The notes: generated by a model not told the origin, from the letters alone. Shown: positions 54,801-64,000, numbered from the stretch's first letter. The stretch: DNA of 64,000 bases from Dyadobacter sediminis (GCF_005860765.1 NZ_VCEI01000025.1:620001-684000), one strand, 5' to 3'. Made by a program: numbers and translations.

Positions 54801-55758
54801 CCACTACAGTAAGCATGGAAGGATCGGAAGAAGAAGCGCCTGAACGGATGTCTTTGACCAGGCCAGTACCGGCCGTGCTGCCATCGGATTTCCAAAGCTC
54901 ATTGCCATCTCCGTTATCGCTGGCAGTGAAATACAAGCTGTTTCCTATTCTGGTAAGATTCTGTACACCGGACGAAAATGCTTTGACCAGTGTAATTCCG
55001 GTCGCATTGCTGACCTTGTACAAGCCTGCTACCCGGGCATTGGAAGCACTGAAGTATACATCACTGCCCATTGTTACAAGCGACGAATAAGTCCAGGCTG
55101 GACCTGCGAGATTATCTCCGAGATCTACAGTCCCGCTTCCCGTCCCGCTGGATTTGTAGAGCCTGTAATGAATTTCGTCTTCGACGGTGGTAAAAAATAC
55201 GGTGCCATTCACTTCAACTGCTTCCTTCAGTACTTCCTTCTCATGAAATGTGAACCTTTTCAATAACACTGTTCCGGAAGCAGTCCCGTCTGTTTTCCTT
55301 AATCCTGTTGTACCGGAAAAATACAGGGTACCGTTCAAATTTGCATACGGCATGTTAGTCCTGTCCGGCAGCATGTAAGTCAGATTATGAAAAAGGACTG
55401 TGCCTTCCGAGGTTCCGTCACTTTTATATAAATTGAGCTCATAGCTTCCGACGATAGGAAGCACCACGAAATAAACGGTACCGTTATACGAGCTCAGGTT
55501 GCCTACAAACCGGGCGCCCGGGAACTCTTTGACCAGCACCGTACCCTTTGCTGTGCCGTCGCTTTTCCATAATCCCTGCTTTACGGGTCCATGATCGGCA
55601 ATCATATAGAACATACTACCTGCTGCGATGGATTCCTGTATCAGAAAGCCGTTGGCAGATCTAGTCACGTTGATATCTTTTACAAGCCCGCTTTCCTGGG
55701 CTAGCAGGGCCTCTGCACTGATCAGTGAAAAGGCCAGAAAGAGTACCATTTTGTTCAT
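51880..55758 (-). CDS. Large secreted ELWKSDGT-repeat protein with malectin, DNRLRE and T9SS sorting domains
   Basis: This 1292-residue protein has a signal peptide (about 1-20), then some 850 residues of repeats of the form VNGTLYFxxxxxxxGxELWKSDGTxxGTxLVKD, probably beta-propeller blades. A malectin-like domain follows (RINAGGAAFTASGERQFSADQYYEGID...), then a DNRLRE domain (SYLRFQLPQAAITSARLRVYGHN) and a T9SS type A sorting domain (AVYPNPVNGRFTITL...LNAGMYLLKIHS...KLLVTE). The C-terminal architecture is the same as in the 18935 and 22120 proteins, but the N-terminal repeat is a different type. It is likely exported by T9SS to the cell surface. The ligand is unknown. Confidence 0.88.
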   Translation of the reverse strand: MNKMVLFLAFSLISAEALLAQESGLVKDINVTRSANGFLIQESIAAGSMFYMIADHGPVKQGLWKSDGTAKGTVLVKEFPGARFVGNLSSYNGTVYFVVLPIVGSYELNLYKSDGTSEGTVLFHNLTYMLPDRTNMPYANLNGTLYFSGTTGLRKTDGTASGTVLLKRFTFHEKEVLKEAVEVNGTVFFTTVEDEIHYRLYKSSGTGSGTVDLGDNLAGPAWTYSSLVTMGSDVYFSASNARVAGLYKVSNATGITLVKAFSSGVQNLTRIGNSLYFTASDNGDGNELWKSDGSTAGTGLVKDIRSGASSSDPSMLTVVDEQLYFVANDGIHGRELWKSGGTAATTELVSDIRPGMADSEIRELTAVGSKATFVAQDGSGEKLWQINGNVYGTRVLAELAASHLLNVNGTLYFNGNTGRGPELFKSTMVTGGTHAVTELARPESMPLGFTQVNGVSYFTADDGIHGRELWKTDGSTAGTILVKDVVNGANSSYPEQITDVNGTAYFITGKESQVHSLWKSNGTPATTIKVKDFTKADTLQGLINVNGTLFFGVVNGSGSMQLWKSNGSAAGTQLIRTFAQTSTFLPVTMKGRLFFGAYDGINSVDLWKSDGTAAGTVLVKDLAVSRSRNDVEGLYTSITVAGNLVYYIITDFDGRFGRNQLVKSDGTSEGTTVITRLTSSFSKLTTVNNLVFYLAFHGGDDYDGEALWRTDGTEQGTFSVAGFQFYDYDRISTIFTHNLLAVDGNFYCVPKRQEQLWKSDGTVKGTKQVTHIGTPENGAFIRLTAAIGNTLYFTITDENHRLKLWKTQGTAESTGPAYDLNPNGSTLFYEIAALNDQLLVSADNGRYGAELFKVQQAHTENTMRINAGGAAFTASGERQFSADQYYEGIDRTSSVATGDILNTTDDVLYRSGRCSPSFSYTIPVPDGSMNVILHFAEIWYGVPGKGTGGAGKRQFNVTVEGSRKLTNFDIFAAAGGAMRAVQIPIPVTVTDGVLNIDFTSGAADMPRVSAIEIVATSLALKPVADAYVRDGKDYYWMRYGYTSSLEIKNNTDTDDLSTKRSSYLRFQLPQAAITSARLRVYGHNQENSKEISVHAYGVDDNSWVEEFITRRDAPAASTPSLGYAVVNAVYKYYEVDVSSYVKARQQFGETQVSFLLADPNNRNTRVVFNSKENSDNLPQLIVQTPSGNKNPARLNQEAVPSETVQDGQESAVYPNPVNGRFTITLSSRHSEDVSFDLLNSTGQSYPVAPLEKARAGQKAEADISGLALNAGMYLLKIHSAAATETIKLLVTE

Positions 55759-56668
55759 GGTTTTCGGGATTTAAAGGTGAATTAAAGTTGGTGTATCGTG
55801 GGGAAATGGACTGGAAAAGATTGCTGCTGCCGGCGCTGTGCCGGAAATCAACAAACGGGTATCAGGCAAAATGCTGCATGGTATTGCTGTTGTTCATCAA
55901 AACATTAAGCACAAGCGGATCAGGTGTTCAGGCCAGCCCGGCTGGATAGTTCCGGCTGCTGGGGTTAAGAAGTGAATTTTAATTTAAATTTTTTCTCAAA
56001 AGGCACATTGCGTACACAAACAGGGTAGTCAACGACAGCAGGGCTTTCATGGCATTCTGACAGGTAGAGTTATTTGCATAGTTATCTTTTTTATATGAAT
56101 TTACATATTTATGATGAAAAGGGAAATCTGACTAAAATAAAAAATTTAGCTATAAACCGTTGATGACCAAATATTGGTTACAATCAGATACGCTTTCATG
56201 AATCAGCCGTATGCATTGTCACTGAACAGCTTTGCCGCACCTGAAGTACGCTCCGTTTTTTCAAACCAACAGGTAACTATTTTTCTTAAAGTCTGATTTT
56301 CCTCGTCAGAACCGGACCGTTCCAAACCGGAGAAAAACGATCATATGCCTGTGAGTTCTTCCGCAAATCCTTGTCCGGATAAAGGCGGTTGCTGAGATTT
56401 ACGGATTCCCTCTTCAGGCAACAGATTTCAGACGAAGCAAAAGAACAGGGAACAAGAGGAAGCGCCGGATTGTAAAAGTTTTACAGGCCAGGGAAAATGT
56501 ACTTTGCCCTTTCTTTTCCGGAGTGCCGGCTTTACGGAGTAACCATCAGCATGGACAACAGTTTATGCTTTTTACCAAGTAAAATATTGCTTATCGTACT
56601 TTTCAGGTAAATTCTTTAAACCGATTGTTACGGATGTTCCGGCATTTTCACCATCTGACAGCCATTCC
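55759..56668. other. Intergenic region, AT-rich, no convincing gene
   Basis: About 910 bases between divergent genes. The part 55970-56170 is AT-rich and should hold the promoter of the 1292-residue protein. A 23-codon minus-strand frame (56050-55979, MKALLSLTTLFVYAMCLL...) resembles a signal peptide and may be a remnant of a secreted protein, but is too short to call. Confidence 0.45.
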
Positions 56669-57991
56669 ATGAAAAAGCTTTTTACTCTGGTACTGATTAC
56701 CCTGCTCGGGTGCAAGGAAGAATTTACACCGGCTCCTGTATTCAGTTTTGCTGATCTTGTAATCAGGAGCATTAAAATAGAAGGTGTAAGTCAGGAGAAC
56801 ATAGTACTGAAAAACGACAGGATCATGATTACACTACCTGCGGATTATCCGTCCGGCAGTAACCTGAGAGTCTCTATTGAACCTAAAGGAGATTTCAGGC
56901 TCATCAGCGATCTTAGCAAAGGCATTGCATTTGAGGGCCAGGATGTGTACATTTCCTTTGCCAGCAGTACGCATGATCCGGTCCATTTTCCGGTTTATGT
57001 AAAACCCGCAGCACCATGGAAAGTCAAGTCGGAAGGCGTCAGTGAAGTCTTCATCAGCCGGTATACAGAACTGGCGCTGACCATGCAGAATTTCGGGACA
57101 GCCAGAAGTTACCCGGAAAACCAGCATGTTTCAGTGGTGTTGAAAAACCTTGAAACCGGAGATACCCTCCGTTTCGATCAAACCAGTATTTTCAGTGATA
57201 CTCCCGGAGAGTCCAAACTCCTGTTTAATGTTCCCGGAACTATATTGGCGGCAGATTACCAGGCTACTGTCCATCGCGGCGGCATGAGTATAACGGCACC
57301 CGACCGGATCAGCGTAAAATATGGCAAGCTGGAACTGTCAGATGGACCTTGGGGGACAAGGCGCGACAGTAGTGCGGAACTGATGGTAAATGGCTATAAT
57401 ATTTACCCTGAAAACACCTACGAAGTGGAAATTTCGAATGGCTTCTTTCCGGTTAAAAAATACAGGCTGGACAGGAAAGGATATAACTCGCTCAGCCTGA
57501 AATTACCGGCCGAGATTACACCGGGAAATTACAACACCAAATTGTTTGTAAATGGAAAGGAGTACGAGCCGCAGAACTATCCGCTTGATTTTCTTCCTGA
57601 ATTGTATGTAAAGCGCACTGCAAACCAGCCTGCTCTCGTATATGTGTCGCAGGAATCCGAGTTCAAGCCTTTGGGCGATTGTTACTATTTCAGTCCGGTC
57701 GCTACACTTTCCCGCAAGCAGAACCTGATTGCGTACATCTCGGCCGACTACCAGAACCATCCTAACGCTACGATCAGAATGAAGCTGGTGAATGCGCAAA
57801 CCCGGAAAGAATTTATACTGACTACAGAGAAGCCCCGTTTCACTTCCATGTGCTACATCAATCAATTTTTCAGTTTTCCGATCCCAGCCGTTGTTGAAAA
57901 TGGAACTTACGAAGCTTACGCCATCTCCGGATCGGAAGGTTTTGATCTTGAAACCAGTGAAAAAATGGGGCAGCTTGTCAGAATAGAATAA
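56669..57991 (+). CDS. Unrecognised lipoprotein
   Basis: This 440-residue protein has a lipoprotein signal (LITLLGCKEE). The rest is beta-rich and looks like three or four sandwich-like domains (for example ENIVLKNDRIMITLPADYPSGSNLRVSI and SAELMVNGYNIYPENTYEVEIS). The first segment resembles the short beta domains found in Bacteroidota surface proteins of polysaccharide loci, but no named family could be assigned. It is probably anchored in the outer membrane. No obvious operon partner. Confidence 0.7.
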   Translation: MKKLFTLVLITLLGCKEEFTPAPVFSFADLVIRSIKIEGVSQENIVLKNDRIMITLPADYPSGSNLRVSIEPKGDFRLISDLSKGIAFEGQDVYISFASSTHDPVHFPVYVKPAAPWKVKSEGVSEVFISRYTELALTMQNFGTARSYPENQHVSVVLKNLETGDTLRFDQTSIFSDTPGESKLLFNVPGTILAADYQATVHRGGMSITAPDRISVKYGKLELSDGPWGTRRDSSAELMVNGYNIYPENTYEVEISNGFFPVKKYRLDRKGYNSLSLKLPAEITPGNYNTKLFVNGKEYEPQNYPLDFLPELYVKRTANQPALVYVSQESEFKPLGDCYYFSPVATLSRKQNLIAYISADYQNHPNATIRMKLVNAQTRKEFILTTEKPRFTSMCYINQFFSFPIPAVVENGTYEAYAISGSEGFDLETSEKMGQLVRIE

Positions 57992-58405
57992 AAGGCCCGT
58001 AGTGCAGATTTGGAAAAAAAGGAATGTACATCACCGGTCTTCATGCTTCTGCGCAATTCCCGCCGAACGCTGTTCCGGCTGTAACCATCCAGAACAGCAT
58101 TCCGCAGCCGCAGCGCCAATGTAATTTCAGGTACGGGGCTTACCGGGTTTTCCAGAGTTTCAAATTAACCCGGTAGCAGAAAGCACTTTCCGGGTATTAA
58201 TCAAATCGTGTACATACTCTTCTGAAGATTTTCGGAGAAATCAAATCAGATTTTTTGTTACGTGTGTTAGAATGGATTGTTCCTGATCTAGCCGGTTTGT
58301 GGCTTTCAGAAGATTGTCCTTTACTTTGCCGTAAATAGTACACGGCAGTAGCAAAAGGGTTATCAGGCCATTCCTGATTGCTGTGGTTTAGCCGGGCTCA
58401 TGCTG
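57992..58405. other. Convergent intergenic region with a stem-loop
   Basis: GAACGCTGTTCCGG (58065-58078) pairs with CCAGAACAGCATTC (58089-58102) with two mismatches and a 10-base loop. It may end transcription of the lipoprotein gene; there is no T-run. Otherwise nothing was recognised. Confidence 0.4.
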
Positions 58406-59686
58406 TCAGAATGTAAAACCGATAGACATTTTTGAAGATATAAAGTTGCGGGAAATACCAAAAGTCCGATAGCTCAGAGGGAATGGGAACACCGTAAATT
58501 TTTCAGCTGTCGGGGATGTTTTATTATAGAACACAGACCCGTCAATGTAGATTCTTCTGAAGAGCCGTTGCTGATAGCCAAGCGACAGTGCCGTATTGAA
58601 ATCTCGCGCTTTTGTAACGATTGGATACCGCAGTAAACCATCCCTTCGTTTCACGGTTGTAATGTCGTAACTTCCTTTGACCCCGGCATAAAGGCCGGAT
58701 AAATTGCCGCCTGCCTTGCCAACCCTCATCATGAATTTCTGCAGGTAATAGTACCGGAATTCGAGTCCGGCTCCGGTGGAAAGGAATTTAAGGCCAGCGC
58801 CCGACATGGCGTCTTTGCGGTAAAAAAGCGCAGCATTGGCCTGGATCGAAAATGGGCTGTTGGCCAGTTTGATTTCGTAAGCCAAACCCGGATTGAATGT
58901 CTGCTGTTTAAAGCCGATTGCCATACTGGGCATTTCAATTTTAAGCTGATCCTGGATCAGCTCATCGCAGATCATTACCTCACATAGCGGACTGGTCCGG
59001 CTTCTTTTCCAATCTCCCAGTGCAATCCCGATCCGTGCCTGAGTGCCTAAAACAAAATTATTGATACCGAAAGAACTTGGACTATAATCCAGAAAGAAAT
59101 TTTTACTGACTTCTTTTTAATAAATGCCCAGTGCAAAATCAATAAACCCATGGTTAAAAAAACGACTCTGGAAACCATAAAGAAGGCTGAATCCGCCAAT
59201 TCTTTTAGTTCCAAAAACGTTGTCACGGCGTAATGGCTGTTCATACGCAAGAGCAAGATAGCCGCCGCTGAAATTATTTGCGTTCAATCCCTTTTTTATC
59301 CTCTTGTTCATACGGTAGTACCACCGTAGTTTGGCACTGCCCCAGATATCCACTCGTTTAGTATCCAGATGAATAAATTCATTGGCCAGGCTGCTATTGA
59401 ACCGGCTGAGCTGCGCGTAAACGGACGCTTCAACAGATACGGCTGGCATCAGCTTGTATTCATAACCCAGATTAATGCCGGCACCCTGAACTTCAGAGCC
59501 GACCGCTGCTGCTTTGAACATATGCCTTGTGGGTACTTTGGTCATAAACACATTTTCATACCGGTCGATAAAGCGTTGTTTGACCAGCGTGTCGGTTTCC
59601 TGATGAAATTGGACCGGAATGCTATCCTGGGCACTGGAAAACGGACTGGAAAATAAAATGGCAAGCGTGGCAAGGCATGATTTCAT
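58406..59686 (-). pseudogene. Outer-membrane-type protein gene broken by one in-frame stop
   Basis: One 427-codon frame runs from ATG 59686 to the stop at 58406, broken only by TAA at 59119-59117. The first half has a signal peptide (MKSCLATLAILFSSPFSSAQ) and strand-like segments (INLGYEYKLMPAVSVEASVYAQLS). The sequence continues without frame change after the stop (KEVSKNFFLDYSPSSFGINNF...) and ends SKMSIGFTF with a terminal Phe, typical of outer-membrane barrels. The open halves are 59117-59686 and 58406-59116 (first internal ATG at 58975). The family was not recognised. A recent nonsense mutation, a sequencing error or read-through would each explain it. Confidence 0.75.
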
Positions 59687-60174
59687 GGCTAATGGATATT
59701 AAGAACTTTGTTAAGCGGCTCATATGGCCGAACTCGGCATCAACAGGGACAAGGGTTGCCTGATTTCTGGAAAAAGGTTCCTTGATACCGGCTGTTTCAG
59801 GATTTCATTTAGAACTACGGGCAATTTTACGGAGCTACTTCCCTGTACGGTACTGCCGGTCAGCAATGCGAATGAATTTGCTATGCACGTGTGTGTACAG
59901 GACCCTTTCAGAAGGGTCATGTAAAGGCATCCTGAAATAAGCTCGGTCGTTGTATCATCTATCGCATTCCAATGGATTCAGATCAAAGAGGCTGCCAAAA
60001 GATGAAAGGGTTGTATGGGGCTTTTCAGAATTGAAAAATAATTTCAGGATTGCGTCTGATGAAAATGGTTTTTTTAAGTCAGTTAAAATACTGCGGTTAC
60101 AAAAAGTTTACTGAAGCTGGTTGGCAGCTGCAAGTGCAGCGAGGGGTATAATCCATTGCACCGGAGCCAATGAT
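59687..60174. other. Intergenic region with a short hairpin
   Basis: GACCCTT (59901-59907) and AAGGGTC (59912-59918) form a 7-base stem. Two overlapping 66-codon frames on opposite strands (59720-59924) show no family resemblance and were not called. The terminator of the GH92 gene should lie at the right end but was not identified. Confidence 0.4.
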
Positions 60175-62541
60175 TTACTGTGCTGACGGCGGCGGCGTTT
60201 TCGTGCCCCAGTTTGTAGCAGGCTCTGCACCCATGACAAACGTCATCTTGCCCCCTTTCATCAACTCATCCCGGTACAGCCAGCAGTTGTCGAGTGCCGC
60301 TCCGTTCCATGTCGCGGATTGGATGTACACATTGTCCTTCGAGTTGTTTTTTGTTTCAATAACAAGCGTTTTTCCGTTACCCAGTGTAATGGTCACTTTT
60401 TCAAATAACGGGCTGCCCAGCTGAATGATCGGGCGGAGATCGGTCAGGCCTTTTACATCAAACAAACCCAGTGCATTCATTACATACCAGGAACCAAGCT
60501 GGCCCTGGTCTTCGTCCTGGCCGTAGCCGTAGCCGTGAATCGGTTCGGTACCATAAAAGTCATTGCCGATAGCCCGTGTCCATTTCTGGGTCAGCCATGG
60601 TTTTCCGGAAAAGTTGAACAGCCAGCTGGTGTGTAAGTTGGGCTGATTTCCATGATTGTAAATGGATTGGATGCCCGCAAAAGCATCGATCGTTTTTCCT
60701 CCGCCGAAGCCTAGCTTTTCCGAAACGGTGAAAATACTGTCCAGCCGGTTATTAAAATGATCTTTTCCGATTGCTTCAATCAATCCTGCCGGGTTGTGCG
60801 GTACGTAAAAAGTATACTGCACTGCGTTGCCTTCCTGGAAACCCCGCCAGGGCTGGTAAGGGTCGAACTTGTCAATAAAATGACCGGCTGCGGTTTTAGG
60901 CTGCATCAGCTTGTTCTGCGGATTGAAAATTTGCTGCCAGCCGTTTGATAACCTGATCAGCTTGCTGTAATCTTCGTTTTTGCCCATTGCCTTCGCCATT
61001 TGTGCAGCAGCAAATGCGCTGAAACTGTATTCCAGCGTATGCGAGCCTGCAAAGTTTGAGCCCGTCGAATCCGTGACAAAGCCGGCGCCTTTCTGCTCCA
61101 GAAAAGGCACAAAACCGTTATCAACAAACGCTTTCGTATCCAGTTTGCCCGAGCCAACCGGACGGTTTTTGTAATTCAGCTCGTTTGCTTTTACCGCTTT
61201 GTACGCCAGATCAGGATCATAGTTGCGGATGCCCGCATTATAAGCGCCTGCTATGGCGAGGCCGACAAAGTTGGTACCTACGCCGGACACAAATTCACTG
61301 TTTGCAATGCCGTCACCAAACCAGCCTTTATCTTTGAAAATCTGTAAATGGGTGTTCACAAAGCTGCCGTACCATTCCGGGTACGAAAGCGACCATAATT
61401 GCGTAATATTCCAGAAAGCGCCCCAGATCGCATCCGTATTGATGAATTCGGCTTTTGGACCTTTGCCTTTCTGAACCGGCAGCTGCCCCGTTTTGCCGCC
61501 GTGTTTCGGATAGGCGCCATTCACATCGCTGGCAATTCCTCTGCCGAGGAGTGCATGAAAAAGGCCCGTGTAAAACTTGATTTTATCAGGTTCACTGGAA
61601 TCTTCCACCACCAGCTTGCCAAGCTGTTCCTGCCACGTTTTTTGTGCCCGGGTTTTGGCCGTTTCGAATGACAATCCGTTTGCCTCAGCCAAAAAGTTTT
61701 GCTTTGCATTGGAATTGGAAGTGTAGGACAAGCCGGTTTTCACCTCAATGGTTTCCTGGTCGGCGGTTTGATAGTTAAGCACCAGGCCGGCACCTTTGCC
61801 GTTCGCACTTTTCTGGTTTTCCGTCACCTGGTCGGCCGTAAATGCAGTGACTGTAGCCGGCTTTTTGCTGATCTCGCCATAGAAGTACATGGCAATCTTA
61901 CCTTCCGGATCATAGGTTTTCACGTACTTCGGATAAGTGATCACATACCCTTCAAAATGCGTTGCGTCCAGCATTTTAATGCCTGCATCCGTTACGATGT
62001 CACTTTCGCCCTGCTTGTTGCCAATGTCCAGGATAATGTGCGACTGTTCGTTTTTAGGAAAGGTATAACGCTGAAATCCCACTCTTTTGGTAGCCGTCAG
62101 CTCGGCAGTAATGTTGTAATCGTCCAGCAGCACTTTATAGTAGCCCGGCTGCGCAACCTGATTTTTGCGGTCAAATCCGGAGCGGTAACCTGTACTGGTT
62201 CCTTCCAGTTCGCCGGGTCTGGTTTTCAATATTCCCGTTGTAGGCATGTAACTTACCCCGCCGATCTGCCATTCATGAAAATGCACAAATCCCTCGATGG
62301 AATGCTGGCGCGTATCGTACCCGACCGCTTCCCAGCCCGAGGGGTTGCCGTAATGCCCGTTTGTGGATGGTGCCAGCTTAGCCATCCCATAAGGAACTGC
62401 TGCCGGGGTGTAAAAGAACCAGCGGCTGTGCGCGGTGCCAATGTCGGGATCCACATATTGGAGAAGGTCCTGAGCGGTAACGCGCAAACCTGCCCATTGC
62501 ACGACCAATATCGCAAGGATTAAACTGAATCTGGTTTTCAT
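60175..62541 (-). CDS. GH92 family alpha-mannosidase
   Basis: This 788-residue protein has a signal peptide (about residues 1-23) and the GH92 hallmarks: YVDPDIGTAHSRWFFYTPAAVPYGMAKLAP at the start, GYDTRQHSIEGFVHFHEWQIGG, and near the end GYGYGQDEDQGQLGSWYVMNALGLFDV, which corresponds to the acidic catalytic loop. GH92 enzymes are calcium-dependent inverting exo-alpha-mannosidases (mostly alpha-1,2) that trim glycoprotein or yeast mannan chains. It probably acts in the periplasm or at the surface. It is divergent from the DUF4185 gene. Confidence 0.93.
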   Translation of the reverse strand: MKTRFSLILAILVVQWAGLRVTAQDLLQYVDPDIGTAHSRWFFYTPAAVPYGMAKLAPSTNGHYGNPSGWEAVGYDTRQHSIEGFVHFHEWQIGGVSYMPTTGILKTRPGELEGTSTGYRSGFDRKNQVAQPGYYKVLLDDYNITAELTATKRVGFQRYTFPKNEQSHIILDIGNKQGESDIVTDAGIKMLDATHFEGYVITYPKYVKTYDPEGKIAMYFYGEISKKPATVTAFTADQVTENQKSANGKGAGLVLNYQTADQETIEVKTGLSYTSNSNAKQNFLAEANGLSFETAKTRAQKTWQEQLGKLVVEDSSEPDKIKFYTGLFHALLGRGIASDVNGAYPKHGGKTGQLPVQKGKGPKAEFINTDAIWGAFWNITQLWSLSYPEWYGSFVNTHLQIFKDKGWFGDGIANSEFVSGVGTNFVGLAIAGAYNAGIRNYDPDLAYKAVKANELNYKNRPVGSGKLDTKAFVDNGFVPFLEQKGAGFVTDSTGSNFAGSHTLEYSFSAFAAAQMAKAMGKNEDYSKLIRLSNGWQQIFNPQNKLMQPKTAAGHFIDKFDPYQPWRGFQEGNAVQYTFYVPHNPAGLIEAIGKDHFNNRLDSIFTVSEKLGFGGGKTIDAFAGIQSIYNHGNQPNLHTSWLFNFSGKPWLTQKWTRAIGNDFYGTEPIHGYGYGQDEDQGQLGSWYVMNALGLFDVKGLTDLRPIIQLGSPLFEKVTITLGNGKTLVIETKNNSKDNVYIQSATWNGAALDNCWLYRDELMKGGKMTFVMGAEPATNWGTKTPPPSAQ

Positions 62542-62743
62542 ACAGCTAGATTTAAGATCAGAACTTTTGAATGCATTATATAAACTTAGGAGGTTGCTTT
62601 TGTATTTTTCATCGTCCGGTCAAAGGTGCCGGAGTTCGGGGCAAAATTTACCTAAACTATTTTTGTTTTATGGTATATTCCATACATTTAAATGTTCATA
62701 CATACGTACATATTTGTTGGATATGCTTTTACCTTACCCGAAA

Positions 62744-63970
62744 ATGAAATTTCACTTCATAAAAAGTTATGTCCTGCTGCTTTTTCTGCTTGCGCTGGCT
62801 TCCTGCGGCGGCAGTCCGTCGGATAAGGAAAAGGATGTACAGACAGCGGGGATCAATGAGCGGAAATTTACAGCGGAACCTGCGCAGGACTGGAACAGCC
62901 TGTTTCTAAGAAAGTCAGGCTGGTTTGGCGGCGACGGGATCTTTGCGCTGCCGCTTTCAGGAAAGGATTCCGAAAAAAACGATAGCCTGCTTTTTCTGTT
63001 CAGTGATACGATGATCGGCGAAATTCACGGGGACACTCTGCAGCCCGGATTTGTGATGGTCAACAATTCAGTAGCCTTGTTGAAAGGAGCAGCACCCGAT
63101 TCAAGCAGTATTTCCTTCCGGATGGCGGGTGAAAAAGGAAGTTACAAAGCCGTTTTTACCCCGAAAACAAACAAACCGGACAAGGATACATATTTCTGGC
63201 TAGGAGACGGATTTGCCAGTCCCGAAGCGAATAAAGACCTGTTTATTTTTGCGTATCAGATTACCAATACGCATGACAAATCGCCATTTCCGTTCAAAGA
63301 GACGGGAAATATGCTGATCCGGATACCGGCCGGCAACCAGTTTCCCTATGCAGATCAGCAGCAAATGACGCTTCCGTTCAATAATTACAAAAACGGAGAC
63401 GAAACCATTTCCTTCGGGGCCGGGGTTTTTAACAACAGTAAATCGGCCGGAGAGGCTGAGGGTGACGGCTTTGTGTATGTTTACGGGACAAAAGGGAAAA
63501 GCAAAAAACTGGTTGCCGCCCGGGTAAATCCTGCTGAGATCGCTTTGTTTGACCGGTGGGAATTCTGGAATGGGAACGGCTGGACAAAAGATGTGAAATC
63601 AGCGGAAGCCGTGAGTGACTCTGTTTCCAATGAACTGAGTGTAAGCAGGCTGGCAACAGGAAAGTACGCACTGGTCTATCAGCTTGGCAGTCTTTTGCCG
63701 GAAATATGCATGCAGGTGGGACCCTCGCCGGCCGGACCGTTTGGCGAGCGGATCGTACTTTACAAAACCACAAACGACATTCAGGACCCGGATTTGTTCA
63801 CCTATAATGCCAAAGCGCATCCGGCGTTATCAGCGCCGGGCGAATTGCTGATTTCTTATAATGTCAACAGCTTCAGGTTTTTCGAAGTTTTGCCCAAAAA
63901 GCCTGATTTATACCGTCCAAGGTTTGTGAGAGTCAAATTCGATCAACAAACTTCCCAAACAAGCCACTGA
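62744..63970 (+). CDS. DUF4185-like lipoprotein
   Basis: The start MKFHFIKSYVLLLFLL gives 408 residues with a lipobox ASCGG; the longer frame from 62567 would place a poor leader before it. The protein shows WFGGDGIFALPL, LLFLFSDTMIGE, DTYFWLGDGF and NDIQDPDLFTYNAKAHPALS with SYNVNSF, a five-bladed propeller pattern of DUF4185 and related glycosidase-like proteins. It could bind or cleave a glycan, but catalytic residues cannot be named. It shares a 202-base divergent promoter region with the GH92 gene. Confidence 0.78.
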   Translation: MKFHFIKSYVLLLFLLALASCGGSPSDKEKDVQTAGINERKFTAEPAQDWNSLFLRKSGWFGGDGIFALPLSGKDSEKNDSLLFLFSDTMIGEIHGDTLQPGFVMVNNSVALLKGAAPDSSSISFRMAGEKGSYKAVFTPKTNKPDKDTYFWLGDGFASPEANKDLFIFAYQITNTHDKSPFPFKETGNMLIRIPAGNQFPYADQQQMTLPFNNYKNGDETISFGAGVFNNSKSAGEAEGDGFVYVYGTKGKSKKLVAARVNPAEIALFDRWEFWNGNGWTKDVKSAEAVSDSVSNELSVSRLATGKYALVYQLGSLLPEICMQVGPSPAGPFGERIVLYKTTNDIQDPDLFTYNAKAHPALSAPGELLISYNVNSFRFFEVLPKKPDLYRPRFVRVKFDQQTSQTSH

Positions 63971-63975
63971 GCATC

Positions 63976-64000
63976 ATGACCGAGCAAAGCGACGCAGTTC
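63976..64000 (+). CDS. Start of a possible next gene, cut by window end
   Basis: ATG 63976 opens MTEQSDAV five bases after the preceding stop. Only eight codons are visible, so nothing can be said of its product. Confidence 0.25.

Noticed and set aside
52000..55700. Phage or toxin-type repeat protein
   Set aside because: ELWKSDGT repeats with a T9SS sorting domain and malectin domain fit a secreted Bacteroidota surface protein; no toxin domain is present.
59720..59924. Two overlapping 66-codon frames on opposite strands
   Set aside because: No start context, no family resemblance, and the two frames exclude each other.
61699..62523. 274-codon plus-strand frame
   Set aside because: Antisense shadow of the GH92 gene with no recognisable domain.

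Overview
The window is chromosomal DNA from a Bacteroidota bacterium, most likely Cytophagales/Spirosomaceae and Dyadobacter-like. The evidence is a SusC/SusD pair behind an ECF sigma/FecR pair, three secreted proteins with type IX secretion C-terminal sorting domains, promoters with the Bacteroidota -7 element TAnnTTTG, and few Shine-Dalgarno sequences. The genus is an inference. No tRNA, rRNA or CRISPR array was seen.

Layout. 1-2.1 kb: the end of a PIG-L deacetylase, a NodS-type methyltransferase and a convergent family 2 glycosyltransferase. 2.5-7.7 kb: two tandem 744-residue paralogues without signal peptides, built from phage-fibre-like binding modules plus a heparin-lyase-I-like fold. 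Each lies behind the same Crp/Fnr-like operator and -7 element, and a decayed Tat-signal gene sits between them. 7.7-9.4 kb: a small ORF, an S41 peptidase lipoprotein and a possible IS3 orfA scrap. 9.5-18.6 kb: ECF sigma, FecR, SusC, SusD, a Tat-exported Gfo/Idh/MocA oxidoreductase and a DUF1080 protein, which reads as a 3-keto-glycoside utilisation locus. 18.8-24.8 kb: two duplicated secreted repeat/malectin/DNRLRE/T9SS proteins with an IS-end scar in one terminator. 25.0-38.9 kb: a ten-gene minus-strand operon of two TldD/TldE pairs, DUF4159, MoxR, DUF58, BatA-like, DUF4175 and an unrecognised membrane protein.

39.6-48.4 kb: a kdp potassium-uptake operon with two tiny membrane proteins (one KdpF), KdpA, KdpB, KdpC, a terminator, a porin, a KdpD sensor half and a separate histidine kinase. 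No KdpE gene is in the window. 48.5-51.3 kb: an AhpD-like protein, an AraC regulator, a short-chain dehydrogenase and a small secreted protein. 51.5-55.8 kb: the remnant 3' end of a T9SS protein gene and a 1292-residue T9SS protein with ELWKSDGT repeats. 56.7-64 kb: an unrecognised lipoprotein, an outer-membrane protein gene broken by one in-frame stop codon, a GH92 alpha-mannosidase and a DUF4185 lipoprotein.

Overall the genome segment looks specialised for glycan binding and breakdown outside the cell, with a large envelope-associated MoxR/TldDE operon and a potassium operon. The least explained items are the signal-less lyase-fold pair with its shared operator, and the MoxR/TldDE operon in which only the catalytic TldD subunits carry Tat signals.
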